A DNA stretch of 64,000 bases from Muricoccus pecuniae (lineage in GTDB: Bacteria > Pseudomonadota > Alphaproteobacteria > Acetobacterales > Acetobacteraceae): the NCBI RefSeq assembly GCF_014199205.1, contig NZ_JACIJD010000005.1:62001-126000 (forward strand). The letters are read 5' to 3'. The position numbers were made by a program, and so were the translations under genes. Numbering within the stretch: position 1 is the first letter of the stretch; every line of letters starts with the position of its first letter. Positions 52,844 to 63,097 of the stretch are shown piece by piece. The notes under the pieces were generated by a model, which saw only the letters and a program-made list of their open reading frames with translations, did not search any database and was not told the origin of the DNA.

Positions 52844-54364
52844 ATGCCCGACCTTTTCTCAGCCCATCATCGCCACGCCCCGCTCCCTTCGCCGCGCCTC
52901 TCCGACGGGGCGGGCGGCAGAGGCCGCTCCCTCCGGCCCGACTGGCCGCTCGACCTCCTCACCCCCGCCGCGATGGCGCGGGCGGACGCGGCCTCCTCCG
53001 TGCCGGTGGCGCGGCTGATGGCGGCCGCGGGAAGGGCGGTGGCCCGGGCGGCCATGGCGCGCTTCCGCCCCTGCCGCACGCTGGTCCTGGTGGGGCCGGG
53101 CAACAATGGCGGCGACGGGCTGGTCGCGGCGCGGCTGCTGGAGGGGGCGGGGTGGCCGGTCGCCGTCTCCTTCATGGCGGCGCCCCCGGCCGCGGGGCCC
53201 GCGGCGGAGGCGGCCGCCCGGTGGCGCGGCCCGGTGCTGCCCTTCCGCCCGGAGGAGGCGGCGCGGGCGGGGCTGGTGATCGATGCGCTGCTCGGCGGCG
53301 CCCCCTCCCGCCCGCTCGCGGCCGGGGCGCTGGAGGTGCTGCGCGCCGCGGGCGGCCCCGTGCTGGCCGTGGACGTGCCGAGCGGTCTCGACGGCACGAC
53401 GGGGCAGCCGCTGGGGGAGGCGGTGCCGGCCGCGCTCACCGTGACCTTCGCCCGGCTGAAGCCCGGGCACCTCCTCCTGCCCGGGCGGCTTCTCTGCGGC
53501 GAGCTGCACCTCGCCGATATTGGCCTGCCGGAGGAGGCGATCGCCGAGGCGCTGGAGGGGGAGGGGGAGCGGAGCTTCCGCAACGCCCCCGGTCTCTGGC
53601 ACCTGCCGCCCGAGGACCCCGCCGGGCACAAGTACCGGCGCGGCCATGTGGTGGTCGCTGGCGGGGCCATGTCAGGGGCCGCGCGGCTGGCGGCGGGGGC
53701 CGCGCGGCGGGCCGGGGCGGGGCTGGTGACGCTCGCCGCCCTCTCGGCCGAGGCGGCGGCGGCCTTCCGCGCAGGGGAGCCGGGGGCGATCGTCGCCGAC
53801 CCCCCTGCGGAGGCGCTGCTGGGGGATGCGCGGCGCGGTACCTGGGTCCTCGGCCCCGGCCTGCCGCCCGACGACGCCGCGCGGGACCTCCTGGCCGGCG
53901 CGGTGCGGGCCGGGCGCTCGGTCGTGGCCGATGCGGGGGCACTGGGCGCATTCGCCGGAGCGCCCGAGGGGCTGCGCGGCGCCGCCATCATCACCCCCCA
54001 TGCCGGGGAGTTCGCGCGGCTCTTCGGCGAGGTCGGGCCGGACCGGCTGGCCGCCGCCCGCCGCGCCGCCTGCCAGACCGGGGCCGTGACAGTGCTGAAG
54101 GGGCCGGACACGGTGATCGCCGCGCCGGACGGCCGGGCGGCAGTGAACCACAACGCCCCGCCCAGCCTCGCCACGGCGGGCACGGGGGACGTGCTGGCCG
54201 GGATCACGGGGGCGATGCTGGCCGGGGGAATGCCGCCCTTCGAGGCAGCCTGCGCCGCCGTGTGGCTTCAGGGCGAGGCGGCGCCGAGGGGGGCGGGCGT
54301 GCTGGCCGAGGACGTAATGGAGGGGATCCCCGGGGCCCTCTCCCGCGCCGATCGGGCCCGCTGA
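52844..54364 (+). CDS. nnr: Bifunctional NAD(P)H-hydrate repair enzyme Nnr
   Basis: This 506-residue protein repairs hydrated NAD(P)H. The N-terminal epimerase (VLVGPGNNGGDGLVAARLL, AVDVPSGLDGTTGQ) converts R to S forms. The C-terminal ADP-dependent dehydratase (GHKYRRGHVVVAGGAMSGAA, ATAGTGDVLAGITGAML with the catalytic Asp) restores the cofactor. The first 45 residues form an atypical extension. The ATG at 52844 is used. The stop is 65 bases before tRNA-Leu. Confidence 0.92.
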   Translation: MPDLFSAHHRHAPLPSPRLSDGAGGRGRSLRPDWPLDLLTPAAMARADAASSVPVARLMAAAGRAVARAAMARFRPCRTLVLVGPGNNGGDGLVAARLLEGAGWPVAVSFMAAPPAAGPAAEAAARWRGPVLPFRPEEAARAGLVIDALLGGAPSRPLAAGALEVLRAAGGPVLAVDVPSGLDGTTGQPLGEAVPAALTVTFARLKPGHLLLPGRLLCGELHLADIGLPEEAIAEALEGEGERSFRNAPGLWHLPPEDPAGHKYRRGHVVVAGGAMSGAARLAAGAARRAGAGLVTLAALSAEAAAAFRAGEPGAIVADPPAEALLGDARRGTWVLGPGLPPDDAARDLLAGAVRAGRSVVADAGALGAFAGAPEGLRGAAIITPHAGEFARLFGEVGPDRLAAARRAACQTGAVTVLKGPDTVIAAPDGRAAVNHNAPPSLATAGTGDVLAGITGAMLAGGMPPFEAACAAVWLQGEAAPRGAGVLAEDVMEGIPGALSRADRAR

Positions 54365-54428
54365 TTTCGCCGGCGCTTGGAAAGGGCGCCCGGTTGCGGT
54401 AAGGGCGCCCCCTTCGGCGCCGCGCGAG

Positions 54429-54513
54429 GCGGGCGTGGTGGAATTGGCAGACACGCTGGATTTAGGTTCCAGTGGCGCAAGCCGTGGGGGTTCAAGTCCC
54501 TCCGCCCGCACCA
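54429..54513 (+). tRNA. tRNA-Leu (anticodon TAG)
   Basis: An 85-nt tRNA with acceptor pair GCGGGCG/CGCCCGC and an encoded CCA. The anticodon stem CTGGA/TCCAG carries loop TTTAGGT, giving TAG. A long variable arm (GGCGCAAGCC) fits the leucine class. It reads CUA and other CUN codons. Confidence 0.96.
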
Positions 54514-54559
54514 AGCTGCTTGGCGCCGTCCTGAATGTCCTTGATGTGGAACTGAGCAG

Positions 54560-55903
54560 ATGCAGGTGACGGAACTCTCGGCCGAGGGGCTGAAGCGGTC
54601 CTTCTCGGTGGTGGTGCCGGCGGCGGAGATCGAGGCGACGCGCGACAAGCGGCTCGCCGCGCTGGGCCGCGACCTGCGGATCCCGGGCTTCCGGCCGGGC
54701 AAGGTGCCGATGTCGGTGGTCAAGAAGCGCTACGGCACGGCGGTGACGGGCGAGGTGCTGGAGGAGCAGGTCCAGACCGCGACCCGCGAGCTGCTGACCG
54801 ACCGCGGCCTGCGCCCGGCGCTGCAGCCGAAGGTCGAGCTCGTCGGCGAGTTCGGCGAGGGCCAGGACCTCTCCTTCAACATCGAGATGGAGGTCCTGCC
54901 CGAGATCCCGATGCCCGACTTCTCCGGCATCGAGCTGGAGCGCCCGCGCGCCGAGCCCTCCGAGGAGGAGGTGCAGAAGGCGCTGGACGGGCTGGCCGCG
55001 CGCAACGCCAAGCTCGAGGACGTGACGGAGGAGCGGCCCGCCGCCAAGGGCGACATGGTCGTGGCCGATTTCGTCGGCCGCCTCGTCGAGGGCGAGGGCG
55101 ATGAGGCGACGGTGGGCGAGCCCTTCCCGGGCGGCACCGCCAGCGACATGCCGATCGAGGTGGGCGGCGAGGGCTTCATCCCCGGCTTCACCGAGGGGCT
55201 TGAAGGCATCCGCCCGGGCGAGACGCGCAAGGTCCGCGTGAGCTTCCCCGAGGGCTACGGCTCGGCCGAGCTGGCCGGCAAGCCCGCGGAGTTCGAGATC
55301 ACGGCCAAGGCGCTCAAGACCCGCGCCGCCGCCCCGGCCGACGACGAGTTCGCCAAGTCGCTCGGCCTGGAGAGCGCCGAGAAGCTCCGGGAGGAGCTGA
55401 AGAAGTCCATCCAGAGCGAGTATGACAGCCTCACCCGCCTGCGGGTGAAGCGCGCCCTCCTCGACCAACTCGCCGACCGCGCCGACTTCCCCGTGCCCGA
55501 GGGCATGGTGGAGGCCGAGTTCGGCCAGATCTGGCCGCGGGTGGAGGAGGACCGCAAGGCGGGCCGCCTGGACCCCGAGGACGCCGGCAAGGACGAGGAG
55601 ACGCTGCGGGCCGAGTACCGCAAGATCGCCGAACGGCGAATCCGCCTGGGCCTGCTGCTCTCGGAGATCGGGCGGACGAACAACATCCAGGTCGGCCAGG
55701 ACGAGCTGTTCCAGGCCATGCGCCGGGAGGCCACCCGCTATCCCGGCCAGGAGAAGCAGGTCTTCGAATTCTTCCAGAAGAACCCGCAGGCGCTGGAGAA
55801 CCTCCGCGCCCCGATCTTCGAGGAGAAAGTTGTGGACTTCATGCTGGAGCTGGCCAAGGTGACGGACACTACCGTTGCGCCGTCCGAGCTCCAGGCCGCC
55901 TGA
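54560..55903 (+). CDS. tig: Trigger factor
   Basis: This 447-residue ribosome-bound chaperone and prolyl isomerase has the ribosome-binding signature GFRPGKVPMSVVKKRYG (FRxGxxP). A central FKBP domain (KGDMVVADFVGRL, GEGFIPGFTEGLEG) and a helical C-terminal chaperone domain follow. It is cytoplasmic. The ATG at 54560 follows a short leader after the tRNA. clpP lies 187 bases downstream, the usual tig-clpP-clpX-lon order. Confidence 0.97.
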   Translation: MQVTELSAEGLKRSFSVVVPAAEIEATRDKRLAALGRDLRIPGFRPGKVPMSVVKKRYGTAVTGEVLEEQVQTATRELLTDRGLRPALQPKVELVGEFGEGQDLSFNIEMEVLPEIPMPDFSGIELERPRAEPSEEEVQKALDGLAARNAKLEDVTEERPAAKGDMVVADFVGRLVEGEGDEATVGEPFPGGTASDMPIEVGGEGFIPGFTEGLEGIRPGETRKVRVSFPEGYGSAELAGKPAEFEITAKALKTRAAAPADDEFAKSLGLESAEKLREELKKSIQSEYDSLTRLRVKRALLDQLADRADFPVPEGMVEAEFGQIWPRVEEDRKAGRLDPEDAGKDEETLRAEYRKIAERRIRLGLLLSEIGRTNNIQVGQDELFQAMRREATRYPGQEKQVFEFFQKNPQALENLRAPIFEEKVVDFMLELAKVTDTTVAPSELQAA

Positions 55904-55941
55904 CACCCCTGAGAGCTTTCTGTCTCCGGGGTAAATACGCG

Positions 55942-55968
55942 CCCGCCCCCCTTCCCCGGGGGGGCGGG
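55942..55968 (+). terminator. Strong GC hairpin between tig and clpP
   Basis: CCCGCCCCCC and GGGGGGCGGG pair around TTCCCCG. A short TT follows. It sits 38 bases after the tig stop. It may end or attenuate tig transcription. A second, smaller palindrome (CCCCATCTTGGGG) follows at 55972. Confidence 0.5.
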
Positions 55969-56090
55969 TTGCCCCATCTTGGGGTTGTATTGCCGGCAAA
56001 GGGGCCGGAGGGGCGCCGCGGCATGGCCGGGCTCCCGTCCGGGCGGTGCCATCGGGGACGCACCCTTCCGCCGGCGGGGAAGGACAAACG

Positions 56091-56768
56091 ATGACTCGCT
56101 CCGTATTCGTCGATCGTGACCCGGTGGATGTCTACAACAACTCCCTCGTCCCCATGGTGGTCGAGCAGAGCGCTCGCGGTGAGCGCGCCTACGATATCTA
56201 CTCGCGCCTGCTGAAGGAGCGGATCATCTTCCTGACGGGCCAGGTCTTCGACCAGGTCTCGTCGCTGATCTGCGCCCAGCTCCTCTTCCTGGAGAGCGAG
56301 AACCCGAACAAGGACATCGCCTTCTACATCAACAGCCCGGGCGGCGTCGTCTCGGCCGGCCTCGCGATGTACGACACGATGCAGTACATCCGCAGCCCCG
56401 TCTCCACGGTCTGCCTCGGCATGGCGGCCTCCATGGGCTCGCTGCTGCTGACCGCCGGGGAGAAGGGCAAGCGCTTCGCCCTGCCGAACAGCCGGATCAT
56501 GGTCCACCAGCCCTCCGGCGGCGCCCAGGGCCAGGCCACGGACATCGAGATCCAGGCCCGCGAGATCCTGGATCTCCGCAAGCGCCTGAACCAGATCTAT
56601 GTCCACCACACCGGCCAACCGGTGGAGGAGATTGAGCGCAAGCTCGAGCGTGACACCTACATGTCCGCCGAGGACGCGCAGGCTTTCGGGCTGATCGACC
56701 AGGTCGTGTCGAAGCTGCCCCCTGGGGCGGCGGTTGCGGCGCCGGCGGTCGAGGGCCCCCGCAGCTGA
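56091..56768 (+). CDS. clpP: ATP-dependent Clp protease proteolytic subunit
   Basis: The 225-residue serine protease forms a 14-mer chamber with ClpX. The catalytic triad is Ser114 (GMAASMGS), His139 (VHQPSGG) and Asp188 (LERDTY). The core is complete, and the C-terminal [13 protein letters not shown] is a small extra tail. GGAAGG lies upstream of ATG 56091. clpX follows after 166 bases. Confidence 0.98.
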   Translation: MTRSVFVDRDPVDVYNNSLVPMVVEQSARGERAYDIYSRLLKERIIFLTGQVFDQVSSLICAQLLFLESENPNKDIAFYINSPGGVVSAGLAMYDTMQYIRSPVSTVCLGMAASMGSLLLTAGEKGKRFALPNSRIMVHQPSGGAQGQATDIEIQAREILDLRKRLNQIYVHHTGQPVEEIERKLERDTYMSAEDAQAFGLIDQVVSKLPPGAAVAAPAVEGPRS

Positions 56769-56934
56769 TGGGGGCGGCCCGCCCCACCATGTTCGGGATC
56801 TGTTCCGACTGGCGGGGCCGGGCGGCCGTCACAATTTCGTCCCACGCTTCCCCCGAGGGGGGTGGGTGGCTATCCTGCCGATCTGACGCCCCGGGCGCGC
56901 CGCCATCCGGCCCGGCCCGGAGCGAGGAGCGCAC

Positions 56935-58191
56935 ATGAGCAAGTCCGGCGATTCCAAGAACACCCTCTACTGCTCGTTCTGCGGCAAGTCGCAGCACGAG
57001 GTGCGCAAGCTCATCGCCGGCCCGACGGTGTTCATCTGCGACGAATGCGTCGAGCTGTGCATGGACATCATCCGCGAGGAGCACAAGACGCACCTCGTGA
57101 AGTCCCGCGACGGGGTTCCGACGCCCAAGGAGATCTGCAAGGTCCTCGATGACTACGTCATCGGGCAGGAGCACGCGAAGAAGGTGCTCTCGGTGGCCGT
57201 GCACAACCACTACAAGCGGCTGGCCCACGGGGCCAAGACCGGCGAGGTGGAGATCGCCAAGAGCAACATCATGCTCGTCGGCCCCACCGGCTCGGGCAAG
57301 ACCCTGCTCGCCCAGACCCTCGCCCGCATCCTCGACGTCCCCTTCACCATGGCGGACGCGACGACCCTGACCGAGGCCGGCTATGTCGGCGAGGATGTGG
57401 AGAACATCATCCTCAAGCTGCTCCAGTCCGCGGACTACAATGTCGAGCGGGCGCAGCGCGGCATCGTCTACATCGACGAGGTCGACAAGATCAGCCGCAA
57501 GTCGGACAACCCTTCGATCACGCGCGACGTGAGCGGCGAGGGTGTCCAGCAGGCGCTGCTCAAGATCATGGAGGGCACGGTGGCCTCCGTCCCGCCCCAG
57601 GGCGGCCGGAAGCATCCCCAGCAGGAGTTCCTGCAGGTGGACACCTCCAACATCCTCTTCATCGTGGGCGGCGCCTTTGCCGGGCTCGAGAAGATCATCG
57701 CGGCCAAGGGCAAGGGTTCGGGAATCGGCTTCGGCGCCGACGTGAAGGGCCCGGACGAGCGACGCCAGGGTGCCATCCTGCGCGAGGTGGAGCCCGAGGA
57801 CCTGCTGAAGTTCGGCCTGATCCCCGAGTTCATCGGCCGCCTGCCGGTGATCGCGACCCTCGAGGACCTCGACGAGAAGGCCCTGATCGAGATCCTGACC
57901 AAGCCGAAGAACGCACTGCTGAAGCAGTACCAGCGCCTCTTCGAGATGGAGGGGACGAAGCTCACCTTCACCGAGGACGCGCTGAAGTCGGTCGCCACCC
58001 GCGCCATCCAGCGCAAGACCGGCGCCCGCGGGCTGAGGTCCATCATGGAGGGCATCCTGCTCTCCACCATGTTCGACCTTCCCGGTCTGGACGAGGTGGA
58101 GGAGGTGGTCGTGAATAAGGAGGTGGCCGAGAACCGGGCCCAGCCCTTGTTCATCTACGGTGAACGACAGGCGGAGCAGACTAGCGCCTGA
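56935..58191 (+). CDS. clpX: Clp protease ATPase subunit ClpX
   Basis: This 418-residue AAA+ unfoldase delivers substrates to ClpP. It has the N-terminal zinc domain ([19 protein letters not shown]), Walker [14 protein letters not shown], Walker [10 protein letters not shown] and the C-terminal arginine-rich ATPase lid. The substrate pore loop GYVGEDVE and the ClpP-binding IGF loop ([11 protein letters not shown]) are present. The start is ATG at 56935. Confidence 0.98.
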   Translation: MSKSGDSKNTLYCSFCGKSQHEVRKLIAGPTVFICDECVELCMDIIREEHKTHLVKSRDGVPTPKEICKVLDDYVIGQEHAKKVLSVAVHNHYKRLAHGAKTGEVEIAKSNIMLVGPTGSGKTLLAQTLARILDVPFTMADATTLTEAGYVGEDVENIILKLLQSADYNVERAQRGIVYIDEVDKISRKSDNPSITRDVSGEGVQQALLKIMEGTVASVPPQGGRKHPQQEFLQVDTSNILFIVGGAFAGLEKIIAAKGKGSGIGFGADVKGPDERRQGAILREVEPEDLLKFGLIPEFIGRLPVIATLEDLDEKALIEILTKPKNALLKQYQRLFEMEGTKLTFTEDALKSVATRAIQRKTGARGLRSIMEGILLSTMFDLPGLDEVEEVVVNKEVAENRAQPLFIYGERQAEQTSA

Positions 58192-58258
58192 CCAGGGCAG
58201 CTCACCGCCCGTTCCCGGTGATCGGGGGCGGGTATATTTCTTGCAGGTCCTGACAGTC

Positions 58259-58294
58259 GGGGCGGCCTTCCCGCCGTTGTGGGAAAGCCGCCCC
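58259..58294 (+). repeat. Long hairpin between clpX and lon
   Basis: Two 15-base arms (58259-58273 and 58280-58294) pair at 14 positions, with one C-A mismatch and one G-T wobble, around CCGTTG. No T run follows. It lies 85 bases before lon, in its probable leader. Confidence 0.6.
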
Positions 58295-58378
58295 GACACC
58301 ACATTAGGGCTCTACCCGTGGTGACGGGGACGTGCCCGATCGGGGCGTTCCCGCGCCGACTGTCCAAGCGAGGTCCCC

Positions 58379-60796
58379 ATGGCGGATTCTGAAGCGGCAC
58401 TGGTTCGGGGCGAGGCTCTGCCCGTTCTTCCCCTCCGTGACATCGTTGTTTTCCCACATATGATCGTCCCGCTTTTCGTCGGGCGCGAGAAGTCCGTGCG
58501 GGCGCTCGAGTCGGTGATGCGGGAGGACAAGCAGATCCTCCTGCTCGCCCAGCGCAACGCCGCCCAGGACGACCCGGAGGCTTCCGACCTGTTCGAGGTC
58601 GGCACGGTCTCGACCGTGCTCCAGCTCCTCAAGCTCCCGGACGGCACCGTGAAGGTGCTGGTCGAGGGTGGCCGCCGCGCGCGCGTGGTGGGCTGGAAGG
58701 AGACCGGCACTCATTTCGAGGCCTTCGCCGAGACGATCGAGGAGGCGAGCCCCGAGCCGCGCGAGGTCGAGGCACTGAGCCGCTCGGTCGTGAGCCAGTT
58801 CGAGGGCTACATCAAGCTCAACAAGAAGATCGCGCCGGAGGTGCTGGTTTCGATCAACCAGATCGAGGAGCCGGCCAAGCTCGCCGACACTGTCGCCGCG
58901 CACCTGAACCTCAAGATCGCCGAGAAGCAGGAGCTTCTGGAGACGGTCGGGGTTCCCGCGCGGCTGGAGCGGGTCTTCGCCCATATGGAGAGCGAGATCG
59001 GCGTCCTTCAGGTGGAGAAGCGCATCCGGAACCGCGTGAAGCGGCAGATGGAGAAGACCCAGCGCGAGTACTACCTGAACGAGCAGATGAAGGCGATCCA
59101 GAAGGAGCTGGGCGAGGGCGAGGAGGGCAAGGACGAGATCGCTGAGCTCGAGGCCAAGATCAAGGCCACCAAGCTCTCGGCCGAGGCGCGCGAGAAGGCG
59201 ATGGGCGAGCTGAAGAAGCTTCGCGGCATGTCGCCCATGTCCGCCGAGGCGACGGTCGTCCGCAACTACCTCGACTGGATGCTGACCATCCCCTGGAAGA
59301 AGCGCACGAAGGTGCGGATCGACCTGGAGGAGGCGCAGCGCGTCCTTGATGCCGACCACTTCGGCCTGGAGAAGGTGAAGGAGCGGATCATCGAGTACCT
59401 GGCCGTGCAGTCGCGCAGCCAGAAGATCCGCGGCCCGATCCTCTGCCTCGTCGGTCCGCCCGGCGTGGGCAAGACCTCGCTCGGCAAGTCGATTGCGAAG
59501 GCCGTGAACCGGAACTTCGTGCGCATGTCGCTCGGCGGCGTGCGGGACGAGGCGGAGGTGCGCGGCCACCGGCGGACCTATATCGGCTCCATGCCCGGCA
59601 AGGTCATCCAGGGCATGAAGAAGGCGAAGACGTCCAACCCGCTCTTCCTGCTGGACGAGATCGACAAGCTTGGCGCCGACTGGCGCGGGGACCCGTCCTC
59701 GGCCCTGCTGGAGGTGCTGGACCCCGAGCAGAACGGGACCTTCAACGACCACTATCTCGAGGTGGACTACGACCTGTCGGACGTGATGTTCATCACGACC
59801 GCCAACTCGCTGAAGATGCCCCAGCCGCTGCTGGACCGCATGGAGATCATCCGCATCCCCGGCTACACCGAGGATGAGAAGATCGGCATCTCTCGCCGCC
59901 ACCTGATCGGCAAGGTCAGCGAGGCGAACGGGCTGAAGCCGGGCGAGTGGAGTGTGACGGACGAGGCGGTCCGCGACCTCGTGCGCTACTACACGCGCGA
60001 GGCGGGTGTCCGTAACCTGGAGCGCGAGATTGGTGGGCTGGCCCGCAAGGCCGTGCGCGAGATCGTCTCTGGCAAGGCGAGGACGGTGGAGATCACCGCC
60101 GAGAACCTCGGCAAGTATGCCGGCGTACGGAAGTTCCGCTATGGCGAGGCCGAGGTCGAGGACATGGTGGGTGCCGTCACCGGCCTCGCCTGGACCGAGG
60201 TGGGCGGCGAGATCCTGACGATCGAGTCGGTGCTGCTGCCCGGCAAGGGCCATGTGAAGCACACCGGCAAGCTCGGCGACGTCATGCAGGAGAGCGTCTC
60301 GGCGGCGGTGTCCTATGTCCGCAGCCGCGCGACGAGCTTCGGCATCAAGCCGACGATCTTCGAGAAGCGGGACATCCACGTCCACGTTCCCGAGGGGGCG
60401 ACTCCGAAGGACGGGCCGTCGGCCGGTATCGCCATGGCCACGAGCATCGTCTCGATCCTGACGGGGATCGCGGTCCGCAAGGACGTCGCGATGACCGGCG
60501 AGATCACGCTGCGCGGCCGGGTGCTCCCGATCGGCGGGCTGAAGGAAAAGCTCCTCGCGGCGCTCCGCGCCGGGGTCGGGACCGTCTTCATCCCGAAGGA
60601 GAACGAGAAGGACCTGGCCGATATTCCGGAGAGCGTGACCAAGGCGCTGAAGGTCATCCCCGTCTCCCATGTGGACGAGGTGATCTCGCAGGCCCTGGTG
60701 CGCCGGCCGGAGCCGATCGACTGGATCGAGCCGGAGGAGGTCGCGCCCTCCAAGCCGTCCGCGGGCGATCCGGCCGGGGCTAGCCTGCCGCACTGA
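58379..60796 (+). CDS. lon: ATP-dependent Lon protease
   Basis: This 805-residue AAA+ serine protease degrades damaged and regulatory proteins. The N-terminal substrate-recognition domain ([20 protein letters not shown]) is followed by AAA+ Walker A GPPGVGKT at residues 359-366, Walker B LFLLDEID, and the proteolytic Ser681 (KDGPSAGIA) with Lys724 (GGLKEKLL). The length is typical. The start is ATG at 58379. A clear terminator follows. Confidence 0.98.
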   Translation: MADSEAALVRGEALPVLPLRDIVVFPHMIVPLFVGREKSVRALESVMREDKQILLLAQRNAAQDDPEASDLFEVGTVSTVLQLLKLPDGTVKVLVEGGRRARVVGWKETGTHFEAFAETIEEASPEPREVEALSRSVVSQFEGYIKLNKKIAPEVLVSINQIEEPAKLADTVAAHLNLKIAEKQELLETVGVPARLERVFAHMESEIGVLQVEKRIRNRVKRQMEKTQREYYLNEQMKAIQKELGEGEEGKDEIAELEAKIKATKLSAEAREKAMGELKKLRGMSPMSAEATVVRNYLDWMLTIPWKKRTKVRIDLEEAQRVLDADHFGLEKVKERIIEYLAVQSRSQKIRGPILCLVGPPGVGKTSLGKSIAKAVNRNFVRMSLGGVRDEAEVRGHRRTYIGSMPGKVIQGMKKAKTSNPLFLLDEIDKLGADWRGDPSSALLEVLDPEQNGTFNDHYLEVDYDLSDVMFITTANSLKMPQPLLDRMEIIRIPGYTEDEKIGISRRHLIGKVSEANGLKPGEWSVTDEAVRDLVRYYTREAGVRNLEREIGGLARKAVREIVSGKARTVEITAENLGKYAGVRKFRYGEAEVEDMVGAVTGLAWTEVGGEILTIESVLLPGKGHVKHTGKLGDVMQESVSAAVSYVRSRATSFGIKPTIFEKRDIHVHVPEGATPKDGPSAGIAMATSIVSILTGIAVRKDVAMTGEITLRGRVLPIGGLKEKLLAALRAGVGTVFIPKENEKDLADIPESVTKALKVIPVSHVDEVISQALVRRPEPIDWIEPEEVAPSKPSAGDPAGASLPH

Positions 60797-60818
60797 CGCG
60801 GCTGGTTCGACAAACAAG

Positions 60819-60847
60819 GGCGCCGTCCTTCGGGGCGGCGCCTTTTT
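60819..60847 (+). terminator. Intrinsic terminator of lon
   Basis: GGCGCCGTCC and GGGCGGCGCC pair around TTCG, with one G-T wobble, and are followed by five T. It lies 22 bases after the lon stop. Confidence 0.9.
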
Positions 60848-60918
60848 CTTTCGTGCGTCCGCCGGGCCTTGCAGCCGTTGACGTGGCCGCCGTGGACTGC
60901 ATAGGGTCCGGCCGTGGC

Positions 60919-60990
60919 GGGCGCTTAGCTCAGCGGTAGAGCGCCTCGTTTACACCGAGGATGCCGGGGGTTCGAATCCCTCAGCGCCCA
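60919..60990 (+). tRNA. tRNA-Val (anticodon TAC)
   Basis: A 72-nt tRNA with acceptor GGGCGCT/AGCGCCC. The anticodon stem CCTCG/CGAGG carries loop TTTACAC, giving TAC. The T arm GGTTCGAATCC is standard. CCA is not encoded and must be added. Confidence 0.96.
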
Positions 60991-61100
60991 TTCCCGCCGC
61001 CGTCGCCGCCGTCATTTCGCTCAGGGGATTTCCTCAGCACGGGACCGCCAACGGGCCGCTCACCGGCGCGGCGGCGGCATGGGCCCCGGCGGACGCGTGA

Positions 61101-61697
61101 GTGTCCACTGACCGGGCCGGGAGCCATCTCCGGAGCGCGGCCCTCACGGCCGCGTTCGCCCTGGCCGCCTGTGCGGGGCAGGGAGGTCGGTGCTTTCGGC
61201 GCGGGCGGCACCGTGCCCGCCTGGCCAGCCCTGCCGTGCGAAGCCCACAGGCTTGCGGGCGACCGTGTACGACGACGATCCCAGGCGCCATCGAACGGCT
61301 GAGCACGGCGAATCGCTCCTGGGCCTCGTTGCCGCCGCAAAGCGTGGGTTACCGGACGCCCAGTACCGTCTCGCGACCGCGCTCGTTCATGGGACGCCGG
61401 ACACGCCCCGGCAGTCCAACGCCGCGCTGCAGTGGATGCGGCGCGGAAAGCGGCGATGTCCGCGCGCAGCGCGCCCTGGGGCGGGTCTACATGACCGGTC
61501 TCGAGGAAATGGGGCAGGACATCGGCGCGGCGCTGGCCCGGGTAGGCCAGCGCGAGCGGGGAGCGTCAGGCTCGCGGCGACTTGGCGGTGATAGACCGTG
61601 CGGAGAAGGGGGGAGCGCGACTCCCGGCGGGCCCCGGCCATGAAGCAGGCGGAGACCGCGCTCTGGGTGGTTGTGCTGCCCGTCGTCGTCTTCTGAG
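61101..61697 (+). pseudogene. Sel1-repeat lipoprotein, frameshifted
   Basis: Fragments in different frames add up to an exported Sel1-repeat protein. A lipoprotein signal with lipobox (TAAFALAACAG) starts at GTG 61101. A Sel1 repeat in another frame reads AAKRGLPDAQYRLATALVHG to about 61440. The next repeat, AESGDVRAQRALGRVYMTG, is back in the first frame from 61443. A final fragment ends near 61697. At least two frameshifts separate them, so the gene is broken or the sequence has errors. It lies between tRNA-Val and tRNA-Asp. Confidence 0.7.
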
Positions 61698-61750
61698 CGG
61701 ACCGTATTGACAGGAGGGGCGCCAGGCCATACACGCCCCTCACGTCGCGA

Positions 61751-61827
<77 letters not shown>

Positions 61828-61842
61828 CGCGACGCAAACAAG

Positions 61843-61867
61843 ACGCCGTCCCTCGGGGCGGCGTTTT
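61843..61867 (+). terminator. Intrinsic terminator after tRNA-Asp
   Basis: ACGCCGTCC and GGGCGGCGT pair around CTCG and are followed by TTTT (shared in part with the stem). It lies 16 bases after the tRNA. Confidence 0.85.
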
Positions 61868-62085
61868 GCGTTTCAGGGCTTCGGCGAGATCCTGGAGCGG
61901 GGTTGAGAACGCCTCGCAACCATTGATTAAGCCGCATTCATTGTGCCAGGATAGGCATCTGCCCCTATGGCGAAGACCCCGCCGGGCCTATATGTAGGCT
62001 CCATTGCGCTGCGGCATTGCCGCAGCGCCAATGGACGCATCCGGCGGTCGCGTGAGGCCTCGGGTGCCCCGAAGCTCCGAGGGGC
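61868..62085 (+). promoter_or_regulatory. Leader region of the nuo operon
   Basis: This 218-base gap must hold the nuo promoter. It includes an A+T-richer patch (ACCATTGATTAAGCCGCATTC at about 61918) that suits a promoter. I cannot assign boxes or an operator with confidence. Confidence 0.4.
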
Positions 62086-62457
62086 ATGATGACCCAGCCG
62101 CTGCTGGCCAATTACTTCCCGATCCTGGTTTTTCTCGGCATCGCGGCCGCGATCAGCATCGCCATGGTGGGCGGTTCGGTCCTGGCCGCGCGGCAGAAAC
62201 CGGACGCGGAGAAGCTCTCGACCTATGAGTGCGGTTTCGAGCCTTTCGAGGACACGCGGCACCGCTTCGACGTGCGATTCTATCTCGTCGCGATCCTGTT
62301 CATCATCTTCGACCTTGAGGTCGCGTTCCTCTTTCCCTGGGCGGTGTCGCTCGGCGGAATCGGCTGGCTCGGCTTCCTCTCGATGATGGGCTTCCTGGGC
62401 CTGCTGACGGTCGGGTTCGTGTACGAGTGGCGCAAGGGCGCGCTGGACTGGGAATGA
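62086..62457 (+). CDS. nuoA: NADH-quinone oxidoreductase subunit A
   Basis: This 123-residue membrane subunit of complex I has three helices and a conserved [20 protein letters not shown] loop. The latter links the membrane and quinone-binding parts of the complex. The start is ATG at 62086, with ATG 62089 next to it. nuoB begins 79 bases later; the order is nuoABCD. Confidence 0.97.
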   Translation: MMTQPLLANYFPILVFLGIAAAISIAMVGGSVLAARQKPDAEKLSTYECGFEPFEDTRHRFDVRFYLVAILFIIFDLEVAFLFPWAVSLGGIGWLGFLSMMGFLGLLTVGFVYEWRKGALDWE

Positions 62458-62536
62458 GCCGGGCGGCAAGCCTCGGCGAGACGGGCCTCCGGGCCCGCAG
62501 GAACATGACGCGCGACCACGCGCGGAGGACGATGCG

Positions 62537-63097
62537 ATGAGCGGCGTCAGCACCGAACAACTGGCCTGGAACAACCAGGCGCTTCCCCCCGGACCTGAGC
62601 AGGATGCGGTCCTGCAAAGCGTGAGCGGCGAGGTGGAGGAGAAGGGCTTCGTCGTCGCCAACCTGGACAAGGTGGTGAACTGGGCCCGCACGGGCAGCCT
62701 CTGGCCGATGACCTTCGGCTTGGCCTGCTGCGCCGTGCCGATGATCCACGCCTATATGGCGCGCTACGACCTCGACCGGTTCGGCGTGATCCCCCGGGGA
62801 TCGCCGCGCCAGTCGGACGTGATGATCGTGGCCGGCACGCTGACCAACAAGATGGCTCCCGCACTGCGCCGGGTTTACGACCAGATGAGTGAGCCGCGCT
62901 GGGTCATCTCCATGGGCAGCTGCGCCAATGGCGGCGGCTACTATCACTGGAGCTACAGCGTGGTGCGCGGCTGCGACCGGATCGTGCCGGTGGATGTCTA
63001 TGTTCCCGGCTGCCCGCCTACGGCGGAGGCGCTGGTCTACGGCATCATGCAGTTGCAGAAGAAGATTCGCCGGACCGGGACGATTCTCCGTGGCTGA
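62537..63097 (+). CDS. nuoB: NADH-quinone oxidoreductase subunit B
   Basis: This 186-residue subunit holds the terminal N2 iron-sulfur cluster next to the quinone site. Cluster ligands Cys64, Cys65, Cys129 and Cys159 are present ([29 protein letters not shown]). The first 35 residues are a variable extension. The stop overlaps nuoC by eight bases. Confidence 0.98.
   Translation: MSGVSTEQLAWNNQALPPGPEQDAVLQSVSGEVEEKGFVVANLDKVVNWARTGSLWPMTFGLACCAVPMIHAYMARYDLDRFGVIPRGSPRQSDVMIVAGTLTNKMAPALRRVYDQMSEPRWVISMGSCANGGGYYHWSYSVVRGCDRIVPVDVYVPGCPPTAEALVYGIMQLQKKIRRTGTILRG

Noticed and set aside
55969-55985. CCCCATCTT considered as a heat-shock promoter -10 for clpP
   Set aside because: No CTTGA-like -35 at the right distance, and the sequence is part of a small palindrome (CCCCATCTTGGGG).
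58304-60817. Minus-strand frame of over 800 codons across lon
   Set aside because: Mirror of the lon codon pattern; no domain features.
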